Part shown: piece by piece, positions 7,539 to 16,506 of the stretch
How positions within the stretch are numbered: the stretch's first letter is position 1
Layout: every line of letters begins with the position of its first letter
NCBI GenBank assembly: GCA_001778375.1
Contig: MFGV01000036.1
Span: 1 to 59,412 of the forward strand
Direction: 5' to 3'
Source of the DNA: Candidatus Firestonebacteria bacterium RIFOXYD2_FULL_39_29
Lineage (GTDB): Bacteria > Oederibacteriota > D2-FULL-39-29
DNA length: 59,412 bases
Position numbers and translations under genes: made by a program
Notes under the pieces: generated by a model
The model's input: only the letters and a program-made list of their open reading frames with translations
Told to the model about the DNA's origin: nothing
Databases searched by the model: none

Positions 7539-8294
7539 ATGACGGAATTTAAGGAAACTGTGAAGGTTGTTTGCATAAGTGATACTCACGGACTTCATAA
7601 ATCTATGGAAAAGAAACTGCCTGCTGGGGATATGATTATTCATGCCGGGGATTGTACAAATGTCGGAGAATTGGGACAGATTGCTATGTTTTTTGATTGG
7701 TATGCTGAACTGCCTTATAAACACAAAATACTGATAGCAGGTAATCATGATTTTGGGTTTCAAGATAGATTTAATGATGTACAAAAGTTTTTAGAAGGAA
7801 GAGGAATAACCTATCTTCAGGACTCCTGTGCGGCAATAGAGGGCGTAAAAATATTCGGCAGTCCCTGGACGCTGGCTTTTCAAAACTGGGCATTCATGAC
7901 AAATGAAACAGGTTTGGAAGAAGTTTACAGAAAACAAATTTCTCAAGAAGGAAGTCCGGATATTATAGTAACTCATAGTCCGTTGAAAGGTTTTCTTGAT
8001 TCAACAGTCACTGAAGGAGAACATCTGGGTTGTAATGCCTTGCTTACGCCAATTAGGTTGCACTTTCCTCAATATGTCATTCACGGGCATATTCACGGCG
8101 GGTATGGTAAGCACAAGTTAAATAAACAGACTACTCTAATCAATGCGTCTATCTGTAATGAAGCATATGACCCTGTTAACAAACCAATAGTGATTGAAGT
8201 TATTAAAAACAAAGATTTGAAGAAAGAGAACAAAAAGCTGCGGGAATTATTTAAAAAGACGCTGTCCGCCTGCAAGGCGAGATCTCGCCAATGA
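7539..8294 (+). CDS. Calcineurin-like metallophosphoesterase
   Basis: A 251-residue cytoplasmic protein with all core motifs of two-metal phosphoesterases: D15-x-H17 in SDTHG, GD at 37-38, GNHD at 68-71, a histidine in VTHSP, and GHIHGG near 190. The layout resembles the small MPPED-like/Ser-Thr phosphatase-superfamily proteins; substrate unknown. The last residues (SACKARSRQ) are read from a dispersed TCCGCC...GGCGAGATCTCGCC repeat, so the native C-terminus may have been extended by repeat DNA. The basic tail KNKDLKKENKKLRELFKK is helical. Upstream DNA carries GGTATACT inverted repeats. Confidence 0.85.
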   Translation: MTEFKETVKVVCISDTHGLHKSMEKKLPAGDMIIHAGDCTNVGELGQIAMFFDWYAELPYKHKILIAGNHDFGFQDRFNDVQKFLEGRGITYLQDSCAAIEGVKIFGSPWTLAFQNWAFMTNETGLEEVYRKQISQEGSPDIIVTHSPLKGFLDSTVTEGEHLGCNALLTPIRLHFPQYVIHGHIHGGYGKHKLNKQTTLINASICNEAYDPVNKPIVIEVIKNKDLKKENKKLRELFKKTLSACKARSRQ

Positions 8295-8310
8295 AGTATT
8301 GGCGGGGATC
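8265..8310. repeat. Dispersed GGCGAGATCTCGCC-type repeat
   Basis: CTGTCCGCCTGCAAGGCGAGATCTCGCC contains the GGCGAGATCTCGCC palindrome, shared with repeats near 37800, 53825, 55215 and 57615. It overlaps the last codons of the metallophosphoesterase. Confidence 0.45.
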
Positions 8311-8355
8311 CCTGATATCCCAAAAAATCGGATTTCGGGATGACAAAGGGAGAAA

Positions 8356-10032
8356 ATGAATATACTGAACATTGGACATATTGAAAATCTGGCTTTGCCT
8401 CTGGTTTATGAGCGGGGGCGGGAAATATTTGATTGTGAAATAATAGAGGATTTCAGAGAAGACAGCCGTTCTGTTACCGCGCGCGTTGAAGCCAGTGGGG
8501 GTGACGTATTTTATACTGTGCATATGGAAGAAGATGACTCTCTTGAACTGTCGGCGCATTGCAACTGTCCCTATGAAGGTGAAAAGTTCTGCAAGCATAT
8601 TATTGCTGTCTTTTTGGAACATAACAGCCGGCATGTGTCCGGAAATATTGAAGCCGCTAAAGAAGAAAAAGACAAATTTGAAGCGTCGCTTCTTGCAAAG
8701 TCCAAGGAAGAACTTGTGAAAATAATTAACGAGGGTTTGCCGGAAGAAAAGAAAGAGGAATTATTACTCCGTTCTATTATCGGTGGAATTGAGATAAAAG
8801 AAGCCTCTGCTATAATGAAAAAGAAAATAAACGAAACTTTCAGGAAAAACAGGTATTTTGGATACAAAGGCGCGTACATCGTTGCCGAAAAGTCGTCTGA
8901 AATAGTCAACGCAATCGCGCGGATAGGATCAAAAAACACAGAAGAAGCGCTTGAGCTTTTAGGTCACTTTTTCTCGAAAGCGAAGAATATATTTAATGAT
9001 GTAGATGATTCAGGCGGTAGTTTTGGCATGGAAATATCGGCTGCTGCCGGATATCTGACAGAATTACTGGATATTGCAAAAAGCTCTGTAATGAAGAACA
9101 GGATAATCAAGACTCTCTACAAAGAATGGTGTGACGACGGTTACGGGTATTATGACTGTCTGAAAGTCGTACTGGAGTCCGTTCATCTGACAAAAGAAGA
9201 AACAAATCTTTTAATCCCGGATATTGAGAAAGCAATAAAAGACGCTGAAGAAACACTTGGAAATGAAACAGACGGGTTTAATAAAACCAGTATGAGGATA
9301 GACATTCAGTTTTGTGTCCAGCTTTGCGCTTTTTTGCGCGTTAACTCCGGAGAAACGCAGGAAGGAATAAGTTTCATGAAAAAGCATCTGGCCATTACAG
9401 AAGACTATGAGACTCTGGGGCAGATTTTAATGCAAAAAGGATATCTTGAGGAAGCCGAAAATGTGTTAAAGGAAGGACTTCTTAAACAAAGAGGATTAAA
9501 AGACGATTTGTTTAATAAACTAATAGCTCTTTATGAAGATAAAGGAGATTCTAAAGGGTTGGCTGACATATTGATACAGAGATATAAATATAGACCTTCT
9601 TTAGAATATTATAAGAAAATTAAGTCGTTAAGGCCCGATAACTGGCAAGAGATCAAAGGAAAACTTATTTTAATAGCAAAAAAAGACAGATCGCCGGATA
9701 TCATTGTTGATATTCTTATAGAAGAAAAAGAACTGCTGCAGGCGTATGAACTGATACTAACGTATCCGGAAGACAGATATGCCATGGAAAGATTCGGCAA
9801 GTTATTCTCAGCTTCGGATCCTGAGAAAGCAATATTTTGTTTTCAAAAATGCGTGGAATACATTGTGCCGGACGGAAGCACGCATTACTGGAAGGCCGTA
9901 GGATTTATAGACCGGATAGAAAAACTCTGCAAGAAATTAAAAAAAGAGAGTGTTTTTCAACAATATATTGATACCATTAGAATTAAATATAGACTCAAAA
10001 AAACTCTGATTGAGAGGATACGCAAATATTAA
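8356..10032 (+). CDS. SWIM zinc-finger protein with helical repeat region
   Basis: A 558-residue protein. The SWIM motif CxCx(n)CxH is clear at C69, C71, C79 and H81 (CNCPYEGEKFCKH). The N-terminal LALPLVYERGREIFD is typical of bacterial SWIM proteins, where Y-x-x-G-R-x-Y/F occurs before the zinc finger. The rest is alpha-helical, with TPR-like segments (for example YETLGQILMQKGYLEEAENVL). SWIM domains bind DNA or proteins; the role here is unknown. It is followed 3 bp later by a nucleotidyltransferase-like gene and then a treble-clef gene, so they probably form an operon. No SNF2 helicase, a common SWIM partner, is present in the window. Confidence 0.8.
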   Translation: MNILNIGHIENLALPLVYERGREIFDCEIIEDFREDSRSVTARVEASGGDVFYTVHMEEDDSLELSAHCNCPYEGEKFCKHIIAVFLEHNSRHVSGNIEAAKEEKDKFEASLLAKSKEELVKIINEGLPEEKKEELLLRSIIGGIEIKEASAIMKKKINETFRKNRYFGYKGAYIVAEKSSEIVNAIARIGSKNTEEALELLGHFFSKAKNIFNDVDDSGGSFGMEISAAAGYLTELLDIAKSSVMKNRIIKTLYKEWCDDGYGYYDCLKVVLESVHLTKEETNLLIPDIEKAIKDAEETLGNETDGFNKTSMRIDIQFCVQLCAFLRVNSGETQEGISFMKKHLAITEDYETLGQILMQKGYLEEAENVLKEGLLKQRGLKDDLFNKLIALYEDKGDSKGLADILIQRYKYRPSLEYYKKIKSLRPDNWQEIKGKLILIAKKDRSPDIIVDILIEEKELLQAYELILTYPEDRYAMERFGKLFSASDPEKAIFCFQKCVEYIVPDGSTHYWKAVGFIDRIEKLCKKLKKESVFQQYIDTIRIKYRLKKTLIERIRKY

Positions 10033-10035
10033 ATC

Positions 10036-10884
10036 ATGGAAAACAGAGAACTTTTTAGACATATGGCAGAGGAGTTTGTAGGGAAAGTTAAGGGATTTGA
10101 GAGCGTCCTGGAGATTGCCCTTGCCGGCTCGGTGGCGGGGGGAGACCCAAACCCGCTTGACCTTGATATTGCCATGGTTTTGAAAGATGTTAAGGATATT
10201 ATTGATATAGCGAAACTTTCAAGACAGACTCGCGCCAAGATACTGAATCTGGATATTTTTGTCTTTGATAAATCCGCGGAGTATCTGGGAAGAATATGTC
10301 ATAGAAAAGAATGTCCCGGAGGTTCTGTTGATTGTTATGTCGAAAATTGCGGGAAAGTGAAGCATTTAAGGATGCTGGAAGAATTTGTGTTTGATCAAAA
10401 ATCATTTTTTAGAAAGAAGATAGAGATATTATACTCGGAAGGGGAAAGCGTGCTGTTGAAAAAACAAATAGAAGTAATGAGCGCCCTTGACCTTAAGGAA
10501 CCGGAGGGTAAGGAAAATACGGAAACTAAAGAACTGAAATGTCTTGAGTGTGGTAGATACTTTAAGTTTACTCCGACTGAACAGAAAAAATTTACCAAAA
10601 ACGGATTTAAACCGCCAAAGCGGTGCGAAAAATGCAGAGACAAACAGTTTTTTGAAGAAATGGGAGTGGAAGAAGCAGACCTTGAGGAACTAAAGATTGA
10701 AGAAAAAGACGGGTACTTTTTGGATGATGGGACGCAGGTGGAACCAAAGTATATTCCAAAGCCGGGTTTGTGTTTGCTTTGCAGGTATGACAGTGATCCG
10801 GAGCAAAAAATTCTCTGTAATTTAACGCGCATTGACGGGCAAAACGGTAAGGAGTTTTTCTGTGAAGGTTTTGAAAAGAAGTAA
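10036..10884 (+). CDS. Nucleotidyltransferase-like protein with zinc-ribbon domains
   Basis: A 282-residue protein with two parts. The first 90 residues carry AGSVAGGDPNPLDLDIAMV, matching the G-S-x(n)-D-x-D signature of pol-beta/MNT-type nucleotidyltransferases, with a third acidic residue likely in NLDIFVFD. Several cysteines follow (CHRKEC, CYVENC). The C-terminal half carries LKCLECGRYFKFTPTEQKKF and KRCEKCRD, a zf-trcl-type zinc ribbon, and CLLCRYD near the end. The reaction is unknown. It is 3 bp after the SWIM gene and 26 bp before a triple treble-clef gene. Confidence 0.65.
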   Translation: MENRELFRHMAEEFVGKVKGFESVLEIALAGSVAGGDPNPLDLDIAMVLKDVKDIIDIAKLSRQTRAKILNLDIFVFDKSAEYLGRICHRKECPGGSVDCYVENCGKVKHLRMLEEFVFDQKSFFRKKIEILYSEGESVLLKKQIEVMSALDLKEPEGKENTETKELKCLECGRYFKFTPTEQKKFTKNGFKPPKRCEKCRDKQFFEEMGVEEADLEELKIEEKDGYFLDDGTQVEPKYIPKPGLCLLCRYDSDPEQKILCNLTRIDGQNGKEFFCEGFEKK

Positions 10885-10910
10885 ATATCTGACAGGAGAG
10901 GCGGGTTGAA

Positions 10911-11711
10911 ATGGGGAAGGAAGTTTTAAGCTTCAGAAGAGCTAATGAAAAAAATAATTTAAAAGTGAAGGATTCAAAGCTTGCCAAGGAATGGCACCCC
11001 GTTAAGAACGGGAAGCTTACCCCTGATGATTTGCAGGCGGGATCAGGAAAGAGCGCCTGGTGGATGTGCAAAAAGGGACACGAATGGCAGAGCGTTATCA
11101 GAAATAGAAATAAAGGAGCGAGATGTCCTTATTGCTCTAAGATAAAAGCCAGCAAAGAGTATTGTCTTGCCGTGCAAAGGCCTGATGCTGCAAAAAATTG
11201 GAATAAAGAAAAGAACGGGAAGCTGACGCCAAATGATGTAACCGGCGGCTCAGGAAAAAAAGTATGGTGGATTTGCAAAAATGGACACGAGTGGGACGCT
11301 GCAATATCAAGCAGAAATCAAGGATTTGGCTGTCCCTGCTGCAGTCATCATAGGGTATGTAAAGATAGCTGTCTGGCGACGAATTATCCGGATACGGCTA
11401 AAGATTGGCATCCTTCAAGGAATGGAACACTCACTCCTTATGATGTGATGCCGCACTCGTCAAAAAAAGTGTGGTGGAAATGTGAAATGGGCCATAATGA
11501 GTATAGGCCTATAGGCGTAAGAAGAGAGCTCGGATGTAAAGATTGTAACTATGCTTTAAGGCAGAGCTTGAAACAAAAAGTGGTTATGAGTTCCGGCGGA
11601 GGTATAGCCCGTGAACTCACTGCGAAGCTTCGCAGGACGTCTAAAATAAAAGCAAAATATATGAATAAAGAGATATTTAACCGGCCGTTTGAGAAATTAA
11701 AGAAAAAGTAA
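10911..11711 (+). CDS. Triple treble-clef zinc-finger protein (DUF4379-type)
   Basis: A 266-residue basic protein with three tandem copies of a roughly 60-residue module: AKEWHP-x-KNGKLTP, then WWMCKKGHEW, then CPYC; AKNWNKEKNGKLTP, WWICKNGHEW, CPCC; and AKDWHPSRNGTLTP, WWKCEMGHNEY, CKDC. Each pairs a CxxGH with a CxxC to bind zinc. This is the probable zinc-ribbon/treble-clef family often found beside VSR-like endonucleases or in phage and defence-related loci. No nuclease domain is present; the C-terminal 55 residues are basic and unassigned. It is likely a nucleic-acid-binding accessory protein, by inference. Confidence 0.75.
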   Translation: MGKEVLSFRRANEKNNLKVKDSKLAKEWHPVKNGKLTPDDLQAGSGKSAWWMCKKGHEWQSVIRNRNKGARCPYCSKIKASKEYCLAVQRPDAAKNWNKEKNGKLTPNDVTGGSGKKVWWICKNGHEWDAAISSRNQGFGCPCCSHHRVCKDSCLATNYPDTAKDWHPSRNGTLTPYDVMPHSSKKVWWKCEMGHNEYRPIGVRRELGCKDCNYALRQSLKQKVVMSSGGGIARELTAKLRRTSKIKAKYMNKEIFNRPFEKLKKK

Positions 11712-11724
11712 AAAGACGCTGGAT

Positions 11725-11741
11725 TCCGTATCTAGTACGGA
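11725..11741 (+). terminator. Possible weak terminator hairpin
   Basis: TCCGTA-TCTAG-TACGGA forms a perfect 6-bp stem 14 bp after the treble-clef gene. There is no U-tract, so termination activity is uncertain. Confidence 0.3.
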
Positions 11742-11900
11742 CATTACCCCCAACCGTACCTTCCTGGTGGAGCAGAGAATCGAGAATAGATAAGAAGAGG
11801 ATAATGAATAGATCAGGGGAACGTTAAGCAAAGGTTTAAATATTAGACCATATATTCTTTGCGAAATCCACCTGGGCGGATGAACTAGGGAAAGGGGAAT

Positions 11901-13475
11901 TTAACCTTTCTTAAACTCTGAAGTGAAATGGAACTCTACGTCCGGGTACTTTTCCATGAAGTAGTTGAGGGACCATTCTGATTCCGCAAAGAAGACCAGG
12001 TTCTTATCCTTATCGTAGCCCAAACTGTCGGCTTTGAAACGGCAGAAATCCTCAAACATTACCGGGTTTTTAGAGGTTATCCAGCAGGCTTTGTAGAACT
12101 TTAGCGGCTCAAAACGACACTCGGCGCCGTACTCGTGTTTTAAGCGGTATTGAATTACTTCGAATTGTAGTTGACCTACTGTTCCGACGATCTTGCGGCG
12201 GCCATAGGTAAAGGTGAAGAGCTGAGCCAGACCTTCATCTGTGAGCTGGTGGATTCCTTTCTCCAGCTGTTTTGCTTTCATGGATGTGTGGATTAGTTCT
12301 TTAAATATCTCCGGAGAGAAGCTGGGTATTCCGTGGAATTTGAGCTCTTCGCCTTCGGTTAAAGTATCTCCTATCTTAAAATTCTCCTTGTCATACAGTC
12401 CGATAACATCTCCGGGGTAAGCTTCTTCAATGAGCTCTTTCTTCTGTCCTAAAAAGCTTGCGGGGGTGTTGAAACGAAGTTCTGTTCCTAAGCGGACATG
12501 ATGGTAGAATTTATTCCTTTCGAATTTTCCGGAACAGACTCTGAAAAAGGCAATACGGTCCCGGTGACGGGCATCTAGATTTGCGTGTATCTTGAAAACA
12601 AAACCGCTGAAAGCCGGTTCTTCCGGAAGGACCTTACGGCTTTCGGTCATCATAGGCCCCGGTCCGGGCGCAATTTCGACAAACGTATCCAGAAGTTCTT
12701 TAACTCCGAAGTTATTAAGCGCGCTGCCGAAGAACACAGGCGCCAGAGTACCCGAAAGATAATGAAACTTGTCGAAGGGATCATAAACCCCGTCAAAGAG
12801 CTCCATATCTTCTCTTAACTGCTTTGCGTGGTTCGCCCCTATCTGTTCGTCCAGTAATTTGTTTTTGAGGTCAGAAACTGCGATAACATCTTTTCCCTGG
12901 GAGCGCATAAGATAAAGGTTTTGATTGTGGAGGTTATAAACACCTTTAAAGTCGGAACCCCTGCTTATGGGCCAGCTTAAAGGCCTTACCTTTATATTAA
13001 GTTTGTTTTCCAGCTCATCAAGGAGTTCAAAAGGGCTTCCGCCTTCTCTGTCGAGTTTGTTTACAAATATAATAACCGGGGTATTTCTCATGCGGCAGAC
13101 TTTCATAAGCTTTTCTGTCTGCTCTTCCACGCCTTTGACACTGTCTACCACGAGGATCACACTGTCAACTGCTGTGAGCGTTCGATATGTATCTTCTGCA
13201 AAATCTTTGTGACCCGGAGTATCCAGAAGGTTGATATTCATTTCCTTGTATTCAAAACTCATTACCGCCGAGGCAACCGAGATTCCTCGTTGTCTTTCTA
13301 TTTCCATAAAATCGGAAATTGTGCTTTTTTGGATCTTGTTTGATTTTACCGCGCCTGCGCTCTGTATTGCCCCCGCGAAAAGCAAAAACTTCTCCGTAAG
13401 GGTTGTTTTCCCTGCGTCAGGATGACTGATTATTGCAAAAGTCTTTCTTTTATTTATCTCATCTATTTGGCTCAA
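11901..13475 (-). CDS. prfC: Peptide chain release factor 3
   Basis: A 524-residue translational GTPase that recycles RF1/RF2 from the ribosome after peptide release. G1 is [15 protein letters not shown] near residue 18, followed by the RF3-typical [26 protein letters not shown] switch region, G3 is [16 protein letters not shown], and G4 is NKLDREG. The C-terminal RF3 domain ([19 protein letters not shown]) is complete and length is normal. The start is TTG behind GAGGCGG. A promoter and a terminator-like hairpin with a U-run lie upstream, hinting at leader control. Neighbouring genes are on the opposite strand. Confidence 0.95.
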   Translation of the reverse strand: MSQIDEINKRKTFAIISHPDAGKTTLTEKFLLFAGAIQSAGAVKSNKIQKSTISDFMEIERQRGISVASAVMSFEYKEMNINLLDTPGHKDFAEDTYRTLTAVDSVILVVDSVKGVEEQTEKLMKVCRMRNTPVIIFVNKLDREGGSPFELLDELENKLNIKVRPLSWPISRGSDFKGVYNLHNQNLYLMRSQGKDVIAVSDLKNKLLDEQIGANHAKQLREDMELFDGVYDPFDKFHYLSGTLAPVFFGSALNNFGVKELLDTFVEIAPGPGPMMTESRKVLPEEPAFSGFVFKIHANLDARHRDRIAFFRVCSGKFERNKFYHHVRLGTELRFNTPASFLGQKKELIEEAYPGDVIGLYDKENFKIGDTLTEGEELKFHGIPSFSPEIFKELIHTSMKAKQLEKGIHQLTDEGLAQLFTFTYGRRKIVGTVGQLQFEVIQYRLKHEYGAECRFEPLKFYKACWITSKNPVMFEDFCRFKADSLGYDKDKNLVFFAESEWSLNYFMEKYPDVEFHFTSEFKKG

Positions 13476-13490
13476 AAATACCGCCTCTTG

Positions 13491-13518
13491 AAAAAAAATA
13501 ACCAGCTTAAGCCGGCTA
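13491..13518 (-). terminator. Terminator-like hairpin in the prfC leader
   Basis: On the minus strand AGCCGGC-TTAA-GCTGGTT (7 pairs including two G-T) is followed by A and eight T residues, the form of an intrinsic terminator. It lies between the predicted promoter and the prfC ribosome site, where it could attenuate transcription. Confidence 0.5.
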
Positions 13519-13555
13519 TGTTAATATCTTTCCCTGTAGTCCGGGGACTAAAGCT

Positions 13556-13584
13556 ATTATAACTGTTTTGATCTTGTTTGTAAA
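13556..13584 (-). promoter_or_regulatory. Predicted sigma70-type promoter of prfC
   Basis: On the minus strand TTTACA (13584-13579) and TATAAT (13561-13556) are separated by 17 bases. The start would fall near 13549, giving a leader of about 75 nt that contains the terminator-like hairpin. Confidence 0.6.
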
Positions 13585-13646
13585 ACTCAAAATCATTTAT
13601 TTGGGAATACTATGTATGTTACAATAATTAAATATATTATGAATAG

Positions 13647-13663
13647 CCGGAGTAACACTCCGG
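13647..13663. repeat. Palindromic repeat CCGGAGT-AAC-ACTCCGG
   Basis: Perfect 7-bp arms around an AAC loop, followed by TTTATGATTA. It resembles the GTAA-loop hairpins inside the gene at 2181-2879 and lies 24 bp before the phosphodiesterase start. Confidence 0.5.
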
Positions 13664-13687
13664 TTTATGATTAAAAGGAGTAACCTC

Positions 13688-14569
13688 ATGTTAAGAATAT
13701 TTTTACGCCCGGTATTATTTTGCATGCTCTTTGTGTTTTCGGCTTCAGCCGAAACTAAAAATGCTATCCTGATATCTCTTGACGGAGCGCAAAGAGCGCA
13801 TCTTTATGAACTGCTTGGCGCCGGTAAGTTACCTGCAATAAAAGAGTTAAAAGCAAACGGTGCTCTTGTGGAGATAAGAATTGAGGGACATCAGACGGAA
13901 ACCGGCCCGGGACACGCAGAGATGTTAACAGGGCTTTCAAAAGAGATTAACAATGTAGTAACCAATGGAAACTACAAGGCTATACCTGAAGGATTCACTA
14001 TTTGTGAGAGATTGGAAAAAGCTGAGGGGAAAAATAATATTATAACGGTAATGGTAATGGGAAAAGAGGGGTATATGGGTGCGAAGAAATCTTCCCAGCC
14101 ATATTTTAATGCAAAAAATAATATTGATGTCTGGGACGGGGATGAAACGAGACTCGTAGAAGTTGTCGGTCCGAAAGCCTTAGGTTATCTGGAACAATAT
14201 AAGGATAAAAGATTTTTTATGTTCTTTCATTTTAAGGATACGGATACAGAAGGTCACGGTTATGGTGAGAACTCTCCGGAATATGAAGCCGCTTTTATCC
14301 TTGAGGATGCCTGGATCGGGAGAATTATGGAGAAGCTAAAGGAGTTGAAGATCTACGATAAAACCCTCATCTATGTTACGGCTGATCATGGTTTTAACGA
14401 GGGGTCAAAAAATCATAATAAATCTCCGGAGATATTTTTAGCTGCAAATGATAAGACGGTTATAAATAATGGTACTCAGGCGGATATTGTGCCTACTATT
14501 TTGAGTCAATTTAATGTAGATCTGTCAAAACTCGAACCGCATTTGTCCGGAAAGCCGTTGAATAGGTAA
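13688..14569 (+). CDS. Secreted type I phosphodiesterase/alkaline-phosphatase-family protein
   Basis: A 293-residue protein with a signal peptide (LRPVLFCMLFVFSASAE). The start at 13688 follows AAAGGAG; an in-frame ATG at 13667 lies in repeat flank. Metal and nucleophile motifs of the alkaline phosphatase superfamily are present: SLDGAQRAHL (first metal Asp, D32), GHQTETGPGHAEMLTGL (nucleophile region), KDTDTEGHGYG (Asp and His) and TADHGFNEGS (Asp-His). It should hydrolyse a phosphoester or phosphodiester in the periplasm or outside; substrate unknown. It is shorter than many nucleotide pyrophosphatases, and no operon partner is clear. Confidence 0.8.
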   Translation: MLRIFLRPVLFCMLFVFSASAETKNAILISLDGAQRAHLYELLGAGKLPAIKELKANGALVEIRIEGHQTETGPGHAEMLTGLSKEINNVVTNGNYKAIPEGFTICERLEKAEGKNNIITVMVMGKEGYMGAKKSSQPYFNAKNNIDVWDGDETRLVEVVGPKALGYLEQYKDKRFFMFFHFKDTDTEGHGYGENSPEYEAAFILEDAWIGRIMEKLKELKIYDKTLIYVTADHGFNEGSKNHNKSPEIFLAANDKTVINNGTQADIVPTILSQFNVDLSKLEPHLSGKPLNR

Positions 14570-14721
14570 GTATCTTCGTAGCAAATTGACTTAATACATT
14601 TGTTTTACTTGCTTCTTTAATTGTCTGAAAATTTAATTAATAGCAGGTGATTTAATTCATTGGATTTGATAAAATAATCAGCCATAGCTTGTAGGCAAAT
14701 ATCTTTTTGGAGGATGAATGT

Positions 14722-16506
14722 ATGTTTAAAAAAATGATTTTAATATTTGCAGTTATCTTATCGTGCATTTTCATCCAGGCCGCGGAAAAGCTCATTCTGG
14801 TAAATTCGACAACTTTTGACGGATTGACTCCGGCAAGGCAGTATATAGAGGTAAATGGTGTCTGGATTAAACATATCTACCCTCCTTCGGTTTTGATTGT
14901 AGATGATAAAAACAGTGAAAAAATAAAAAACATTCACGGAATAACCGGGATTTATACGGATAAAATTGAAAGTCAGGTAATAAGTGCATTAACCGGCTCG
15001 GCAAATATTGGCGCAATTGCCTGGAATCAAAACCGGGATTCTCTTAAAAAAGCACCTGCGGCACCAGAAGTTCTTCCTTCCTATTTCTTTGACGGGAGTG
15101 ATTGTCTTATTTCGCCTGACTACAATGCGGCAAAATATAAAAGTCCGGGTTTTTTTGGTAAGGTGCTTCCTGAGCCTGCTACTTATATGACTACCGGTTA
15201 TCTTCTTGGGAGTACTGCAATAGGTATTATCTTTCCTCAATGTAACGGGACTAGTGAACCAATCGTGCATACCTGGACCTTGGGTGAAATTGCTACTTAT
15301 ACAAGCACTTATCAAACTGAGATGAATAAATTTATTGCCTCGGAGCCAAAAGCGCATATTACTTTTATCTATGAGATTAAAACAATCCCTGTAGACTTTG
15401 AGCCGGCTAACTATGGGAGCACTACTATAAGCGTTGAAACAGCGGGTATTGCCAAATGGATGCCTCAAGTGCTAACGGCTCTTGGTGTTTCCGGTCAAAG
15501 AGCGTATTGCAATACTTTGCAGAAGAATTATAAAACGGATTGGGCCTATATGGATTTTGAGGTAGAAGCTACAAATGGAAGATCGTTTGCATACTTTGGC
15601 GGGCCTTATACCGTTAACTTTAACCATGCTGCTGGAGCCCATGAAGCGGTTCATATCTATTATGGTCAGGATGAGTATTCGGGAAACGGGAACTCGGATG
15701 CTGCTACAACCAGCGGGTATTATTCCACACCGAACACTAATTATTTAGGTGCTGTTGAACCAAACTGTATAATGAAAACAGGCACAGGTACAACTTTTTG
15801 TACCTACACAAGAGCTCAGCTGGGTTGGGTTGATTTGAATGCAAATGCTGTTATGGATTTGCTTGAAGTACCGCCTTCCGGAACTGTATCTTTAGGAGGT
15901 AAAATATTAACGGGAGTAGCTAAAGCGGGAACCCCTCCCGGTGTTTCTTCTGATTTTGGACCTTGTTGGGGTCCGATATCAGGCTTTACCATAAAAGATA
16001 TATCTTCCGTCATGTATCGTGTGGATGGCGGAGATTGGGTACCGGCTTCTGCCTCAGACGGGAAATTTGACAGTGCGTACGAACCATATTCCTTCTATCC
16101 TACTGCGGAGCATGAAGGTACTACTCATACTCTTGATATAAAATTTACGGAGGCCGCAGGTCTAAGCACTACTATATCAACCACCGTCGGGGTTCTTGAT
16201 ATTCTGGCTCCGGTAAGCAAAGCGGTTTGTTATCCGATTCCGTTTAATCCGAGAGAAGAGGGCGCAAAGTTAAATATTGCCACCGGGGCTGTAAATCAAT
16301 CCTTTACAGTTGCCATATATAGTATGTCAGGAGAGAAAATAAGGACACTTTCTGAAGCGGGAACAGAAATTTATGCGGATACCGGTTTTGCTTCCTGGAA
16401 CGGAAAAAATACGGCAGGAGAGGAAGTTGCGAGCGGTATATATTATGTTGTCGCTACGTCAGGTACTAAGACTGCCAAAGGTAAACTATTGGTGAAGAAA
16501 AAATGA
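14722..16506 (+). CDS. Secreted HEAVH zinc metalloprotease with FlgD-like C-terminal domain
   Basis: A 594-residue protein starting at 14722 (GGAGG nine bases upstream; an in-frame start at 14707 is less likely). Signal peptide FKKMILIFAVILSCIFIQA. HEAVH at about 307-311, in a GAHEAVHIYYGQDEY context, fits an HExxH zinc site. Residues beyond about 500 form a FlgD-Ig-like domain: AVCYPIPFNPREEG, then VAIYSMSGEKIRTL, WNGKNTAGEEVASGIYYVVA, and a final KGKLLVKKK. Such domains serve as anchoring or sorting modules in proteins exported across the outer membrane. The stop overlaps the next start (ATGA), a PorV/PorQ gene. Family of the catalytic part not identified. Confidence 0.7.
   Translation: MFKKMILIFAVILSCIFIQAAEKLILVNSTTFDGLTPARQYIEVNGVWIKHIYPPSVLIVDDKNSEKIKNIHGITGIYTDKIESQVISALTGSANIGAIAWNQNRDSLKKAPAAPEVLPSYFFDGSDCLISPDYNAAKYKSPGFFGKVLPEPATYMTTGYLLGSTAIGIIFPQCNGTSEPIVHTWTLGEIATYTSTYQTEMNKFIASEPKAHITFIYEIKTIPVDFEPANYGSTTISVETAGIAKWMPQVLTALGVSGQRAYCNTLQKNYKTDWAYMDFEVEATNGRSFAYFGGPYTVNFNHAAGAHEAVHIYYGQDEYSGNGNSDAATTSGYYSTPNTNYLGAVEPNCIMKTGTGTTFCTYTRAQLGWVDLNANAVMDLLEVPPSGTVSLGGKILTGVAKAGTPPGVSSDFGPCWGPISGFTIKDISSVMYRVDGGDWVPASASDGKFDSAYEPYSFYPTAEHEGTTHTLDIKFTEAAGLSTTISTTVGVLDILAPVSKAVCYPIPFNPREEGAKLNIATGAVNQSFTVAIYSMSGEKIRTLSEAGTEIYADTGFASWNGKNTAGEEVASGIYYVVATSGTKTAKGKLLVKKK

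Noticed and set aside
5691-11711. Whole 5.7-11.7 kb stretch as a defence island
   Set aside because: AlbA_2, SWIM and treble-clef proteins occur in defence loci, but no nuclease, helicase, methylase or toxin partner is present, so the claim is not supported.
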